A stretch of 64,000 bases of DNA from Isoetes taiwanensis (GCA_021234155.1 JAJEKV010000125.1:1726775-1790774); one strand, 5' to 3'; shown: positions 51,141-63,484, numbered from the stretch's first letter. The notes: generated from the letters alone by a model not told the origin. Program-made: numbers and translations.

Positions 51141-52052
51141 TACTAGCAAAAAAAAAAAAACTTGGAATTATCTATGTTTTTTGGAATGGTTTTTCCGGGA
51201 ATGTTTTCCGGCAGGGGGTCGAGCTCGAGCTCAGCAAAGGGCCACATTGTTATAGCGTCTGTGTTTCTTCAGGAAAAATCACTCGAATTATTTTATTCTG
51301 GCTATGGGCGAGCTATCCTAACCATGGCGGAAAAAGAAACAGGCAATTTTGGCACATAAATTGAGATGCCTTAAGCCTAATTCTGTGAAGATTTTGGCAC
51401 TCAGATCTTTTAGTAGTTGAGGGCGTTTATTGTTCTTGCACAGATTATTATAGCAATGTCTTTCTTTTCAGCAATTCGACCAGTGGCATATGGCGCTGTG
51501 CCAAAATAGGTCCCTCCAGAATATTATAGCTCAAACCCTTGCTTGAGCTCAAGAATAATGAGGTTTTCCATGACTGAAAACTCCACACGGGTTATTCTAA
51601 GAGAAGGGCTATGGCCACAAACAAGCCACTGAAACCTTTGGCCATCGAATTTGTCAAGGAATTCAAAGATTTCTGCTTAGATTCAGAAATGGTGATGCAA
51701 CGATCAAACCTTACTCAGGTTTCTTGAAGCTGCTTTGGGAAAACAAGCCTTTCCTCTGAGAATCAAGCAACCCTCTTTTTTGGGGCCTGCGAGTCAGGAA
51801 GGCCCTGCGTGCCAAATGCATCTAGCCGTGATTATGTAGAAATATGGCAAAGGATGCTTTGGCCGGCAAAAAGGGAGCGCTTCAAGCCTATAACATTCGG
51901 CCCTGTTCATAAAAAACAGAGCAAATCGGTGAGATTTTTTATTTTCTAGAAATGGTGCCACTTTTTTGTAGTTTCTTAGATGGAAGAATCAAGCAGTGCC
52001 TGGACAACGCTCAGAAAAAAATTCACACAAGGGGAAAGTTTCAAGACCAAAA

Positions 52053-52235
52053 CATCCGGCCATGTTGATGAAGAACAGAGCAAGCAGAAATCCAGCCATG
52101 TTGATGAAGAACAGAGCAAGCAGAAATCCGGATGTACTTAAGCTTTGGCGCCTTCTTTACAGGCGATGTCTCGAAATTTTTTGTCTTATATATGCAGTAG
52201 AGATGTCTCGAAATTTTTTGTCTTATATGCAGTAG
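52053..52235. repeat. Two short tandem duplications
   Basis: CCATGTTGATGAAGAACAGA (36-bp unit) occurs twice at about 52058-52130. AGATGTCTCGAAATTTTTTG (about 40-bp unit) occurs twice at 52160-52235. An open frame through both (51996-52235) mirrors the duplication. Sequence from 51141 to 52050 holds no recognised gene. Confidence 0.65.
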
Positions 52236-52507
52236 AAGCTTTGATGCCAAGATGAATGCATGTTTGTTTGGAAAAATTGCATCTAGATTTAGATTTTGGA
52301 GATGCAGATAAATGGTATTTTGCTACAAAATATATGCCGAGCCATGTCCAAAGTTGGGCTTTCTGCCACAGCCGCTTATGGCGATAGTATTATCAAGCCT
52401 TTAAGATAAGCTATTTTACCTTGAAATTTGGCTTCTGAGATATCTGCAATGTTAAGCTACTGCTAGAGAAGGCAAGAAGGCAGATGCTTCTTTCTCTCTG
52501 AAATTAT

Positions 52508-52800
52508 GGCTGCAAAAAAGGCAAATTTAACATTGGAGCTTGTGGAGTTTCAAACAGAAGTTGATCTACTACATAGTCGTGTAAATGGATCAATGCAAGT
52601 GGAGTAGAATGAATATGAAATTAAAGAAAGAAGTACGTCTTTTAACCAAGCAATGGTAGACATTGCAGATCAACTAATAGCTCAAGATGAATAGTCTTGA
52701 CCAGTCAATAGTCCATTTGGATGGGAAAAACTATATGTCTCCGTTGGCTTGAACAATATGTTGTCATAGTTGGTTATGTACAACCCTTTCAGTATAAATC
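52508..52800 (+). pseudogene. Possible retrotransposon gag start
   Basis: An ATG at 52508 reads MAAKKANLTLELVEFQTEVD, has one TAG, and continues to SFNQAMVDIADQLIAQDE. Another frame downstream contains HLDGKNYMS, resembling the LDGKNYxxW motif near the start of Copia gag proteins. The evidence is weak because the pieces are short. Confidence 0.3.
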
Positions 52801-53889
52801 GGCAATCTTGATTAATAAACAGAATTAGCAGAGCTGGGAAACATGCTAACTAAATTAAGACATCGACATCTGAGCCATGAAGGCCATTCACTAAATATCA
52901 ACATACATACAATAGATTTTACAACCTAATCATGAGGGGGGGTAACACGCTGAATTTAAAGAAGGTTCATCAAAACAATTTGCTCAATTGTTTCATTTAA
53001 CGTTTATAGATTCACCTTACCCTATATTGTTGCCACAACATTTGTTTTGCTCCTCTCAAAGTTCCTCATGACAGAGTAGAACATGCACCTAAATTTATGA
53101 TTTATTTACAATGGTGTGTTGCAAGATGGTGACCTTGAACATGCTAACATAAAGTCAAAACCATGAAATCCCTAGTGGACCCTAGAAAATCTACAATTCT
53201 GTGATGGTAAATTTCTCCTCACCCCAAAGAATTTCTCCTCCCCAGAGTTCCAATAAACACTTAAAACCACAACCAGAAAGAAAAAAAAAAAAAAAAAAAC
53301 AAAATATTGCCCCCAGGCCAATGGGCGCTGGTTCGCCAGCGCGCTAATTTTTACAGATTTCCCTTATTTTTATGCACCCAACAAGGCTAGTAGGCACCAG
53401 GAACCACATCATGTGCTTGAAAAGTGTTGTACGTATTGTTTTAAAATAAAGAGCAAGGGGTTCCTTGGTCTTGTGACCTTGACTAGGCTCGAATAAGTGG
53501 CCTTCACGATTTGGACCAAGAACGTGGGCAACGATCAACAGCCAAAAAGACCTGCCAAAAGGGCACCACCATTGATCAACATTAGCAAGCACCAGTTGTT
53601 CCTTCTACGTCATGACATCCAAGTGCTAGACAAACCTCATGTTACTCACACTAATGAAATTGTTGCCCTGTCCAACAGTTCGCAGTTCACAGGCAGCAAG
53701 TTACACAGGTAGCTAGCCACTACCTCGTATCCAACTCACCCACGAGGCATTCTATATGAATATCAGATCAATCTGCAAGAACATTTCATGGATTCCTTTT
53801 ATATAACCTTGAATAAAAATCATGCTCTTAAGGAAATCCTTGGATAAAATCAAGTCCAGATTTCATCAGCTTTAGCAAAATTTTCGTGA

Positions 53890-54560
53890 GAAATCCAGCT
53901 GAACAGATGGCCAAAGAAGAGGTCGTGGCAAATCTGGAACTTCCAGGCTGAACTTAGTGCTCAACATGCTCAACTTCGGAATACCACTGCTGCTTTAGAA
54001 CTTGCTCACGCAGAGTTCCAATTGCATCTATAACCAAACAAGATGTCAAAGAAGCAGCTGGCTTCCAAAGGTTGTCAGGTCAAGCTCACGGCTTTGGTGA
54101 CGGAGCATAACCGCCCTACTACAGATTCTGCCACAATCATCAATTTTGCAAGCACGCCTTCAGGCAACATAAGAGGCCCATGTTGCCTTGCAACAACAGT
54201 TGGTTGAAGTTGGTTGACACACGATCAGAAGTTGAGTGTCTTAAAACACAGGAAGGTCCTTTCTCGACAAACTCTGACAGATAACAATTACAGGGCTTTG
54301 CAAGCCAAGTACACCAAGTTTAAAGAAAGGGACATGCAGCTGAATTAGCCGATCTTAAAGCCCAACTTCAAAATACAGAAAATCAGACGACTCAGCTGCA
54401 TGCTGCAGCTGACCTTGCTCAGAAAAATGTCCAAAATATCACTGAAATTGCTATCAACATGCAATATTTTCCACCAGCAGTAGGCTACGGAGCTCGTACT
54501 TTGGCATGCACAGGCCAATTCTTCTTAACTGGGACAGCATGGGTTGCTCAGTTATAAAAC
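53890..54560 (+). pseudogene. Broken coiled-coil protein
   Basis: Three plus-strand pieces in different frames have the same Ala/Gln/Leu-rich heptad-like character: QAELSAQHAQLRNTTAALEL (about 53950), YRALQAKYTKFKERD (about 54290) and AELADLKAQLQNTENQ... with HAAADLAQKNVQNITEIA (54335-54460). The last ends with YFPPAVGYGAR, followed by a TAA near 54557. Several stops separate the first two. This fits a decayed coiled-coil gag or cytoskeletal-type protein; no family is identifiable. Confidence 0.4.
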
Positions 54561-55270
54561 CTTTGCTTACCGACGAACTTCTCAAGCGTTAGCCTGATAA
54601 GAATGTACACAATCAAGGTGCCTTGGTCTCCTTCAAATGTTTGGAGCTCCATGATATAAACATCCTCTTGACAAAATAAATGCTTTTTTCAATGAAAGAT
54701 CATCAGGAACAAGGTATAGTCAGCAGGTACAGGTCAACTCAGCTCCTGCTCATCTTCTACTTTTGAAGGAGGTGACTATTACATGTTTGCTATTTCATGT
54801 TCGTCTTGTCCTGGTGTCATGATGCAGTTAAATATCATCTAGTTTATTTGATTGGTAGTTTCAGATTTCTATGGACAATAAGAAACTAATGTTTTAAGAA
54901 ACCTTCATCTAAGAGTACTCTAGCGGCAACTAGTTGGAATCTCATTGGACAATCGGCATGTCTAAAGAGCATGGCTGCTTTAATGGAATACTTTTATGTG
55001 AACTCTACCATACAAAACTACAAGGAACAAAAAACCACATTGATGTGGCTAACAAAGAACCAAAAGTCAAATGGTGCATACCTGTGTGATTGAATGTCCA
55101 CTTTAAGTGCCTTCTATGTTACATATGTGGTTCCCAGAGAGGTCTTAGAGATTGCAATAATTGGACTCAAGCAGGTATTTATTTTGAGATATCTTCAAAG
55201 AATCATAATAGTCACAATAAGTTTATGAAACACGTTTTTGTGCTGTGTACAGTAGACCGAATTCAACAAG
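54561..55270. other. No gene seen (3' flank of L2HGDH)
   Basis: A/T-rich. No supported ORF, though a 70-codon frame (55090-55302) overlaps the L2HGDH 3' end on the opposite strand and has no coding signature. Confidence 0.45.
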
Positions 55271-55273
55271 ATG

Positions 55274-57744
55274 TTACTCTTGCTTGTCAAAATTCCAATT
55301 AAAGTCACTTTCTGCACGATCAACAACTGCCTCAGCAATGGCTAGTGAGGAGGTACAGGCAGGTGATGGGGCATTTCTAACATTCAGTACTCTTCCAGCC
55401 TTTCCATTCTCAAATAGGAAATCTCCAATTATATTTCCTGAATCATCAATGGCTACTGCATGCACTCCTGACCATCCATGAGTTGTATGCTTTCGAGTTT
55501 TAATGTTGGGCAAAACCTGGTATTCAAATCATCGTCCTTTCAAGTTACTAATGCAAAGCATTTATGAGGAAATTTTTCACATGCTAGAAATAACATTAGT
55601 GTCCTAAGATAAACCAACCTTTGGGCTTCACTGATAAATGCTTCGTGTATTTAAATCACGCCAAACTTCTTGTAGTACAACTCCAGGATTTCTGAAAACA
55701 AGCTTCCAAAGGCCTTTATTTGACAGAAAGGTGAATGCATCTTTCAGGCTTATATTCCAAAAGGAGTATCCCTCCTTTGCCAGAGAGAGTGCAGCATTGG
55801 GCCCAATCAGCATGCGTCCGTCAACACGTGGTGTTAAGTGGACACCCACCATTGGAAACCTGGAAGCCAAAACAACAATAAAGTTACACCTGTAAATTAT
55901 GCTAATAAAAAAAAGTTTCACACCTTGGATCAGGAACAGGATAAATGTTCCGTTTCACAATTCTTCTATGTTCCGGCTTAAGCTCATGATATGTGCCACG
56001 AAATGGTAGAACAGTGGGACCTTTTGCACCTCCAGCTAACTGACCCACGTAATCAGACTGAAGCCCAGCACAAGTGATTAGCCATCTTGCTTCAATAACC
56101 TCTCCATCTCTACTTATAACCTTCACGCCTTTATTCTCTTCTGCATCTATTTGTACCACATGGAAACTGCATTGACAAGATAGAGTTAGGGCCGCTTTCT
56201 CAAGAAGACATAAATCCTAACTCACTTCAGAAATACATTTGTACTCATCCTTTGCATGTTTACTAAAACCCGTAAAAGCGAGCGAAATAACTACAAAATA
56301 TGTTTTTAGTCATCCTTTCCATATAAACAAAACCAGCAGAAATAACTATATAACACTTCAAAGTATATTACTTTTATCTTCAATACTGGATCTAACAAAA
56401 GTTATGCCACTTCTAACATTCAAGAAACCAAGTGCACAACCAACCTTGTGACCACCTGGCCCCGATTGCTCGAAAGAACATCTTCACACAAAGAACGCCC
56501 AACAGCAGCATAATCAGCAATTCCTGTATTTGGAGAATGAAGAGCACGAAGAACATGCACATTTGGTTCCAACTCCAACACCTGCGCAGAGTCCAGGATT
56601 TCTAATCCAGGTACCTTGTTCACAGTTGCACGCTTATAGAGACTCTCTAATATTGGAAGCTGACTTTCCTCAGTTGCTACAACAAGCTTTCCAACTCGCT
56701 CATGTGGTAAGTTTTTCTTCTTGCAATACTCGTACATCTTTTCTGCACCTTCAACACATAGCTTTGCCATTTTGCTGCCGGGCTCATAATAGATACCTGC
56801 ATGGATGACACCGCTGCAAATGCAGTCCTCAGTAAGTTTACAAGGAAAATCCACTATGACTTGTTAATGTGCATGTATCCTCACAAATATGTAGCAAACC
56901 ACATGCATGCAGAGGCTTACTGAACCAGCAAAGAACAGAATAGGTTTTCAAGTTTCAGCATTAAATGCATGGCGTTTATCATTTTATTCTTTATCCATCC
57001 GGCCTCTTATGATGGAATTCTAAGTTTCTCTAGAAAATGTTAATAACTATGATTTCCTTCTGATATCTCATCCTGTTCAAGAACACACTAAGGGAATGAT
57101 TCCTGATAAGAAATGACAATAAGATCATTTGCAAAAAGGCACTGCCTGCTGCATAAAATCCATTTATCAGTGGATTAAATTCCCATCCTCCTTTTTTTCA
57201 TTTCCTTTCACATGTTTGGACTAAAAATAAAGCATCCTGTGTAAAGGAAAGCCAACACTAATGCTGCAGTTTGAATGTGATTAACCAAAAGAATATGTTT
57301 CCTGCGTCTCTAATATTTTGTTGGATCTTAGATGTATAAGGGACCTCCTTAGAAGGTTGAAAAGAAACAGGAAATTGGAACTCGGAACACAGAAGACTAA
57401 AATACATTGGCTATTGCATTTTAACTTTAGAACTTGGCAAAGACATACCTGTTATGAGATGTCTGGTGAGCAACGATATCTTTTTCCTTCTCCAAAACTA
57501 CCACGGTAGCGCGAGGGAAACGAGAAACAATTTCGCGAGCAGTTGCTAGGCCCACAATTCCACCTCCAATGATAGCAACATCCGGAGTTTTCCCGCCCAA
57601 ATCACCTTTGGTAGCGATCGACCGACTGAGATCAAATACCCATTTACGCTCTTCAAAAACGCCTGTTCTACTAATCCTCTTGCTTGCCGGACTACAGAAG
57701 AAGGCCTTACGAGGAAAGTACATTGATGCTCTTCTTCCGGCCAT
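55274..57744 (-). CDS. L2HGDH: L-2-hydroxyglutarate dehydrogenase, mitochondrial (5 exons, one in-frame TGA)
   Basis: Exons on minus: 57744-57449, 56813-56445, 56166-55924, 55859-55619 and 55516-55274; all introns GT-AG with matching phases. Total 464 codons including stop, the usual size (human L2HGDH is 463 aa). A basic N-terminal presequence (MAGRRASMYFPRKAFF) precedes VAIIGGGIVGLATAREI, the FAD-binding GxGxxG. Family blocks follow: VLEKEKDIVAHQTSHNS, GVIHAGIYYEPGS, WLITCAGLQSDYV, RGTYHELKPEH, YPVPDP, GVHLTPRVDGRMLIGPNA and VLNVRNAPSPACTSSLAIAE. The enzyme is an FAD-dependent mitochondrial dehydrogenase that oxidises L-2-hydroxyglutarate to 2-oxoglutarate, a repair step. As written, a TGA at 55630-55628 interrupts exon 4 after RSIYQ. 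The +1 frame there reads SEAQ, which fits the family better. Confidence 0.92.
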
Positions 57745-57867
57745 GGCATCCGGCTAGATTGCAACACAAACTGAAGGGAATGATTAAACGACAGAAGAAG
57801 GGAATCAAGCTCCCCGATGGAATCTGGTGGGCTGAGATTATTAAAATCATGGCGAGCCTGGCAATTG

Positions 57868-57882
57868 AGTGAGTGAGTGAGT
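57868..57882. repeat. Short (GAGT)n tract upstream of L2HGDH
   Basis: Four GAGT units about 125 bp upstream of the ATG, plus strand. No promoter element could be placed with confidence. Confidence 0.5.
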
Positions 57883-57979
57883 GTTGTCACGACTACAAAC
57901 TCTTCAAATTGCCTAGTTGTCAGGTCTATGCCTACCTGGGTTGATGATGTGGCATAATATGTTGTCTTCTTTGGATCTA

Positions 57980-58190
57980 AGCCTCAGATTCCATTACGGT
58001 GGAAGATCATTGAGAGCTCCACGGCAGCAAGAAATCCTGATTTCTGCATTCCACTACAGTCTAAAAATTTCTGATGTGGCACCCAAAATCACTTAGGCCC
58101 AGATTCCATTACGAGTCTGTCACTTTTGTTTTTCTATTCTAACTTCCATGCTTATTTCCGGACTCACGATTCCACTAGGGTATGGTTGCC
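57980..58190. repeat. Inverted-repeat family (ATTCCAYTAC), left copy
   Basis: Two blocks lie here. Block B runs from ATTCCATTACGGTGGAAGAT to GATGTGGCACCCAAAATCA. Block A follows, from GGCCCAGATTCCATTACGAG through CTAACTTCCATGCTTATTTC to CACGATTCCACTA. Both are found reversed at 62850-62965 (B) and 63083-63162 (A), on the far side of the pogo-like transposase, and a diverged A-plus-B-like copy follows at 63598-63890. These may be remains of terminal inverted repeats or of an independent foldback family. Confidence 0.75.
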
Positions 58191-58369
58191 ATGTTCCGCG
58201 CAGATAAGAGGCGCGCACCCATTAATATGCCAAAAAATTGTCCAATTGCATCAATCCAAGTATCATTAGATACCTAATCAGAAATACTATAAGTCTATCA
58301 AAAAATTGCCTTTAAATTATCTACCATTAGCAAGTTATGGGCCTCCAAAGTTAGGGGGGTGTAAGTGCC

Positions 58370-59340
58370 CCCATCGCGGTATATCTAACCACTAACGCCG
58401 GGGAATATGGCCGGCTCGCCCCCCCAATGGCCCCACATCCCGCAGGTGGCCACCTATCAGCGTAGTCCAGAATTCGCCATTATGGCATGCTAGGGGCGCG
58501 TTGGGCTTAACCCTATTCCGCGACCCAACGGTCCGTCTCGCGTGCCTAACCCTACCCACGTCGTGATGGAACCTCACTCTTAGGCCTCGCGCGGGGCTCG
58601 CGGTCGCGCAGCCCGAAGTCTCCATCATGACCCAATGGTCCGCTCATCGAGGATGCAGGGACCATCATTCGCGACCCAATTTGGCCCTATCTCGAGGTTT
58701 TGCCAAAAGAATATCTCCTACAAATGTTTCATCTTCCCCTAAATCGGCTTCCTCCAGATGATTTGAAAGGGTTACGGTTTGTAATGCCTCGCACAAATGG
58801 GGTCAGAGCCCTCATCATCTCAATTTCGGCTATAAAAAGTGTTGGCCTTGCATTCTATGGTCATCCGGTGATTTCCCTCGGTTTCGACTCGGCGAATCGT
58901 GGCGTCAAGCTCAGATCAACTCGATGCGTCAAGGTGATCTCTAATACGGGTTCTGATCCATCTAGTTGTGCGAGGGTTTGGTCTATCTAACCTTTCTTTT
59001 TTACGATGCGCACAATATGGGAGGTTCTTGGAGGAAGGGTCAAGGTATCAAAGGCGGGGGTTACAGTAAAGCCCCCCTCGTGCACGCCCTCCCCATCGAA
59101 GAAGAGGGGCGTAGAACCTCGATGCCTAAATGCGACGAGAGGAGGTTGGATCATTTACTCACGAAAAATTGTGCGGTGAACCGGCGAAGAGATATCTGGC
59201 TGGCTGCTTGGGGTCAAATCTGAATGTCTTTGGTCACACTTTCGAGATTTGTGACCGGATCTGACATGCCAAGGGGAGCATGATCCGTCCTTTCGCCAAG
59301 TCCGCGGTTCTTGAGGGGGATAACGTGAAATTTGAGAGCC
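58370..59340. other. GC-rich segment of unknown origin
   Basis: This stretch is GC-rich compared with its surroundings (for example CCTCGCGCGGGGCTCGCGGT). Short frames on both strands (58392-58628 minus, 58700-58990 plus, 58966-59223 plus) have no recognisable domain. It lies between the left inverted repeat and the pogo-like coding remains, so it may belong to the same element. Confidence 0.35.
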
Positions 59341-59692
59341 CTGTCAATCAAGGGACCTAAGCACAAGCCTGCTGGTGAACCTTGACACCTTTGGGCCGAA
59401 CCTTATAGGCCTATGTTTTTTTTTAGTTTTTGTTTTGCTGTATTTTGAAACAGGCATGGTGCCATTTTCGTTTAGTGTTTTGTGAATGCAAATATTTGCA
59501 TGCAACCATGTATTTGCCCGACACTTCAAATGAAATGTAATTTTCTAGTGGAAATCCCAAAAGAGTTTGTGTTCATGTATTTAATGTAGCAATTTATGTC
59601 CATTTGCTTGCGAGACATAAACAAAACATGTTTGCTTGCTTAACAAGACATGTGGAGTCATCCTCCTTAAGCAAGATCTTTTGTAGCTCAAA

Positions 59693-62352
59693 TTACTCTT
59701 CTATGGTCTCGTCTGAATCGTATGCATCCTGTTCTGCTAAGGCCGTGTTCAAAGGCAGCTCTGGTGTTGCCTCGTTTACCTGCAATACAAAAAGTATACT
59801 AAGAAGATTGAGCACAACATTGCAGCAATGAATTCCTACTGCATACCTGTGCAGTCCTCCATGCTCTAAAGAAGCCCTCGTCCATGCCCCTTGCTGTAGC
59901 AAGAGCTTCAGCATCAACTCCAATCTCGACCATCTCCAGATATGTGTGCGGCCTTGTCAATTGCCCTAACTTCATCATTTTACGGTCCGTGTTTTTTGCT
60001 TTGCATAGTTTATCCCGACCTTGTGTATCCATCCTCAAAGAATTAGCTAAGGGGTTGAATGTTCTTTGTTTGGTGGCAAGGTCCCATCTCTTCAAAGGTG
60101 AACGGATGTTGCTGACTTTGTTGGGTGTAGGCCTGACCAAAGGGATGCAGCCCTCTATGCTAATTGATTGAGGATGCACCCCATCTCCCTCACATATGTG
60201 GGTGTCTTCAAGACTGCAACCTATGTCCGGGGTTTGTGTTCGAGGAGCTACTAGGCCTTCAAGACACACTTTTGCTCTCACGGTATTTGGATGACCCCCA
60301 CCTCGTCATTACATTTCTTTGGGCACACAAGTCTCCCAATTGTCTTCCTCCCTAATGACCTGCCTTGCACTACCTTGCCTTTCTCTCATCCTTTTCATTG
60401 CAGCCAACCTCGGCCTTTTCTTTGCCTCATTCAATGGCCTTTGGCTGACCAAAGATGGCTCTCACCTGGATTGCCTCTTTGGATACATAAATGCCCTCGG
60501 ACCTCTGGTGCTCTCTGCTCCAAAACCTCTCGCTTGCTTCCTACTTTCCCTCTCTAACACATTTTGCGGCAGCTTCGCTCCTCACAGGTGCCTCCACTTT
60601 CTTAAGAGGCGGTTCTTTGGACCTTAAGTCTCTCGACCTCCTCTCTTCTTGCCTTTTTCTCACTGCAAGTGCTTGGCGGAATTCATTCTTTGCTAATGTG
60701 TACTCTTCCATGCAGATTAGGTGCAATCTCCCTCCTCCTCCTTATTTACATCTTGGGTGCCACGACTTGGTGCAACTTCGAGATGCTTGGTCGGCCTGGA
60801 GCTTGATCATTTTGCCACCCTATGGAGCAAGACTTGCTGCATTGTTCCCAAGCTATTTGCTGCATGGTCACATGTGGCTTGCACATGTTCCTCCCATTGC
60901 AAGTCAACTTCTTGCATGTTGAAACCCTCTATGTTCAGCCCTTGGTCACATGGTTGTCCAATTGGTTCAACCCTATCAACATCATCTATGTGTGCACTCT
61001 CATTTGCTGCAGGTTGCACAATGGGGATAGCCAATCCATCATCAATTCCTGGTGGTTGATCGGGTAATGGTGCTGGCACATAAACTTCCTCTTGAACAAG
61101 TCTACTGCCTTCCTTTCCAGGCACTACCCTTGTTGGATTGAATGGCCAAATCCCTGTAGCCATGAAACTAGCTTTTATATTTGCCACTGTTAACCCTGCA
61201 GCCATGGACATAGATATCAATTCAGCTATATCCTCCTTCTTAGGTTCAGATCTGCCTTTTCTTACCATGTATTCAGCCCTCAATCTTTTGAATGCTGCCT
61301 TGAAAGGCGCAAAGCATGAGACATCTAATGGCTGCAGCCTATGTGATGTATGTGCAGGTAATAATGCAAAATGTATTCCCATGTCTTTGGCTGCCAGTAT
61401 GACATCCAATTCTACATGGCTTCCATGCCCATCAAGCAAGATCAGATGTGGTCGTTCAGGTGACACTCCTCCAGGCACTCTACATTGGAAGTGAGGCAAC
61501 CAAGACTTGAAGAGTTCAGTTGTCATCCAAGTATTTCTTTGGACGACTGAATGCCCCCCTCTTCACACACGGATATGTTGTCCTGCCTCATCCTAGTTCC
61601 CTTCAAAATGTACATACTGGGTATTCTAAACCCTTCTGCATTTACACACACTAAGATTGTAACCCATTCCCTGGTATTCATGACCAGCTCACTAACCCTA
61701 TTCTCACCTTTCCTTGCAATTATCTTTAGCCCCTTTACTTTCCCGGCTTGGATCGGTCTCATGCAGATTCGGATCCTTGAAGAAGGGAAGTTATACTCAT
61801 CATATATTTCTTTAAGGCCTGAGTAGAACCTATCCAAGTTTTCTTGGTTCATAGCCCGGGCATGTGAGACATCTAGAGTCTCTGCACTTCTAAGGGAGAT
61901 CTCAGGATGGCGCTGCTTGAATAATTTCCACCACTTTCCCCTTCGAAGGCTGGATTGTTCTCCTTCGCCATTTCTGCAGCACGCTCCTTGACTGAGGACA
62001 AGGTCACGCCCATCCCCTGTTCTGCCCTCTCTATGGCCCAATCCACAAGTTCCTTTTCTTGGGACGGTGTTAGAATCTGTGGATGTCTATCTGTCTTGTG
62101 GGAAATTCGGCCATACAACCAGTCTCTGATGGATGATTCTGGGATACCAGATCGTCTAGAGGCTTCTCTAATTGAAATACCATGTTCACTAACCTCATCA
62201 AGAGCGTCTAGCATCTGCTCCTCCGTCCATTGGCCTCTTCTTGTTGGCTTCCTCGTCATTGTAGAACCCGATCCGCTAGTCTGAGGAGGCTTCTTCTTTG
62301 TTCTAGGCGCAGAAACTCGCTTCTTTGGGCGTTCCGCCCCTCGCTGCCGCAC
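59693..62352 (-). pseudogene. pogo/Tigger-like DDE transposase, decayed
   Basis: Order on minus: a psq-type HTH (TRRGQWTEEQMLDALDEV, GISIREASRRSGIPESSIRD, about 62260-62110), a CENP-B-like second helix region, and after a frameshift near 61945 WKLFKQRHPEISLRSAE. At the first catalytic position the expected DET motif is readable only out of frame, as NLHET (Asp replaced by His, near 61765). Then come IARKGENRV and REWVTILVCVNAEG. After another shift near 61550, TWMTTELFKSWLPHF leads to the second and third acidic sites, LLDGHGSH and HRLQPLDVSCFAPFK. 3' pieces (60726-60541 and 60281-59799) follow. A GT-AG intron at about 59850-59780 leads to an acidic tail ending DSDETIEE at 59693. This is the DDE_1/CENP-B superfamily. 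Multiple shifts plus loss of the first Asp show it is inactive. Confidence 0.85.
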
Positions 62353-62385
62353 TGGCGTTGTAGCATCGATCCACGGTCGAGAGCT

Positions 62386-62750
62386 CTAGTGGACACCATT
62401 GGTCTCCCCTTCCAGTGGCCGAGGGATCGGTTGAGTAACAAGTCGAAGCTGCCGGATCGATGTAATTTCTTGTTCCTTCGCCCAATCTGCCCGATTGCTC
62501 ATCTCATCTGCATGCATTGTGGTTTGGAATTTCTTGCGAATTCCAGCCCGGCGCATTGAATCATGCCTCGGAATGGGCATGTTGGGGGGGTTCCCATGTC
62601 GCGATGGTGGCTATATATTTCGGGATCCATGGCCTCTCGGCCACAGTCGCGACACCTGGTGCGGCGTTCGAGGGGACCGTGGGGTGGCGCAGAGGTGGCA
62701 TTTGGTACCAAAGGGTATGGTAGGTCAGGCGGTGGCGGCAACCATACCAT
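62386..62750 (-). CDS. Cys/His-bearing ORFs 5' of the transposase
   Basis: One minus frame (62750-62499) carries TRCRDCGREAMDPEIYSHHR followed by TC and C residues, a possible zinc-binding motif. A second (62580-62386) reads SMRRAGIRKKFQTTMHADEM and ends at TNGVH. They overlap in different frames just upstream of the HTH. They could be an N-terminal zinc finger of the transposase broken by a frameshift, or a small accessory ORF. No family is assigned. Confidence 0.3.
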
Positions 62751-63170
62751 CTCGGCGATCTTCTTAAGAAGAACACCGGTATGCTTATGTGGCGGATCTT
62801 AGAAGGTGGTAGCGAAACTCCGGGGGATCTTGCCGGGAGTTAAATCGATGATTTTGGGTGCCACATCAAAAATTTTTGACTGTAGTGGAATGCAGAAATC
62901 AGGATTTCTTGCTGCCGTGGAGCTCTCAAGTTGATCCACCTCTGATCTTCCACCGTAATGGAATCGAGGCACGATTTAAGAACTCACAGGCAAGATCCCG
63001 GGAGTTTACATTACCACCTTCTAAGATCCGCCACATAAGCATACCAGTGTTCTTAAGAAGACTGCCGGAGCTGTAGTGGAATCGTGAGTCCGGAAATAAG
63101 CATGGAAGTTAGAATAGAAAAAAAAAGTGACAGACTCGTAATGGAATCTGGGCCTAAGACCCAGATTCCA
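62750..63170. repeat. Inverted-repeat family, right copy
   Basis: In the opposite orientation to 57980-58190: block B' at 62850-62965, a middle part with CTTAGAAGGTGGTA and its complement (62800-62815 and 63010-63030), and block A' at 63083-63162. The block order differs from the left copy, and the middle is itself a foldback. Confidence 0.75.
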
Positions 63171-63342
63171 TTAACATACTTTTCGGATCAAGGCATTCCT
63201 GCCCGTTGATTCCTGCCCTGTGATAGGGCATAACAAGCAAGAAAACTCAGGGAGAAGCAGTGGCGTGCATGATTATCTAGCGGCATGCATGATTCAGCCC
63301 TGGATTCAGCTTCGAATGCTGATAATTTAGGCTGGGAGCATC

Positions 63343-63452
63343 TACAAACCTCTGATAACTGAGAAATAAGCCTGTCGAACCTCTGATAATCGATCTACCG
63401 CTTTCCAAACCTCTGATAACCCAGCTAATAGCCTACCAAACCTCTGATAATC
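63343..63452. repeat. AACCTCTGATAA tandem repeat
   Basis: AACCTCTGATAAY occurs four times, at about 63347, 63379, 63406 and 63440, usually preceded by CCA and followed by a short variable spacer. Confidence 0.7.
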
Positions 63453-63484
63453 CAGCGATGGATGAGGCAACTTGCCTCCGGTTA

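Noticed and set aside
51996-52235. 79-aa plus ORF with repeated peptide
   Set aside because: The repeat is a DNA tandem duplication and the frame has no other support.
57546-57890. 114-aa minus ORF overlapping L2HGDH exon 1
   Set aside because: Exon 1 of L2HGDH in another frame has the presequence and FAD-binding motif.
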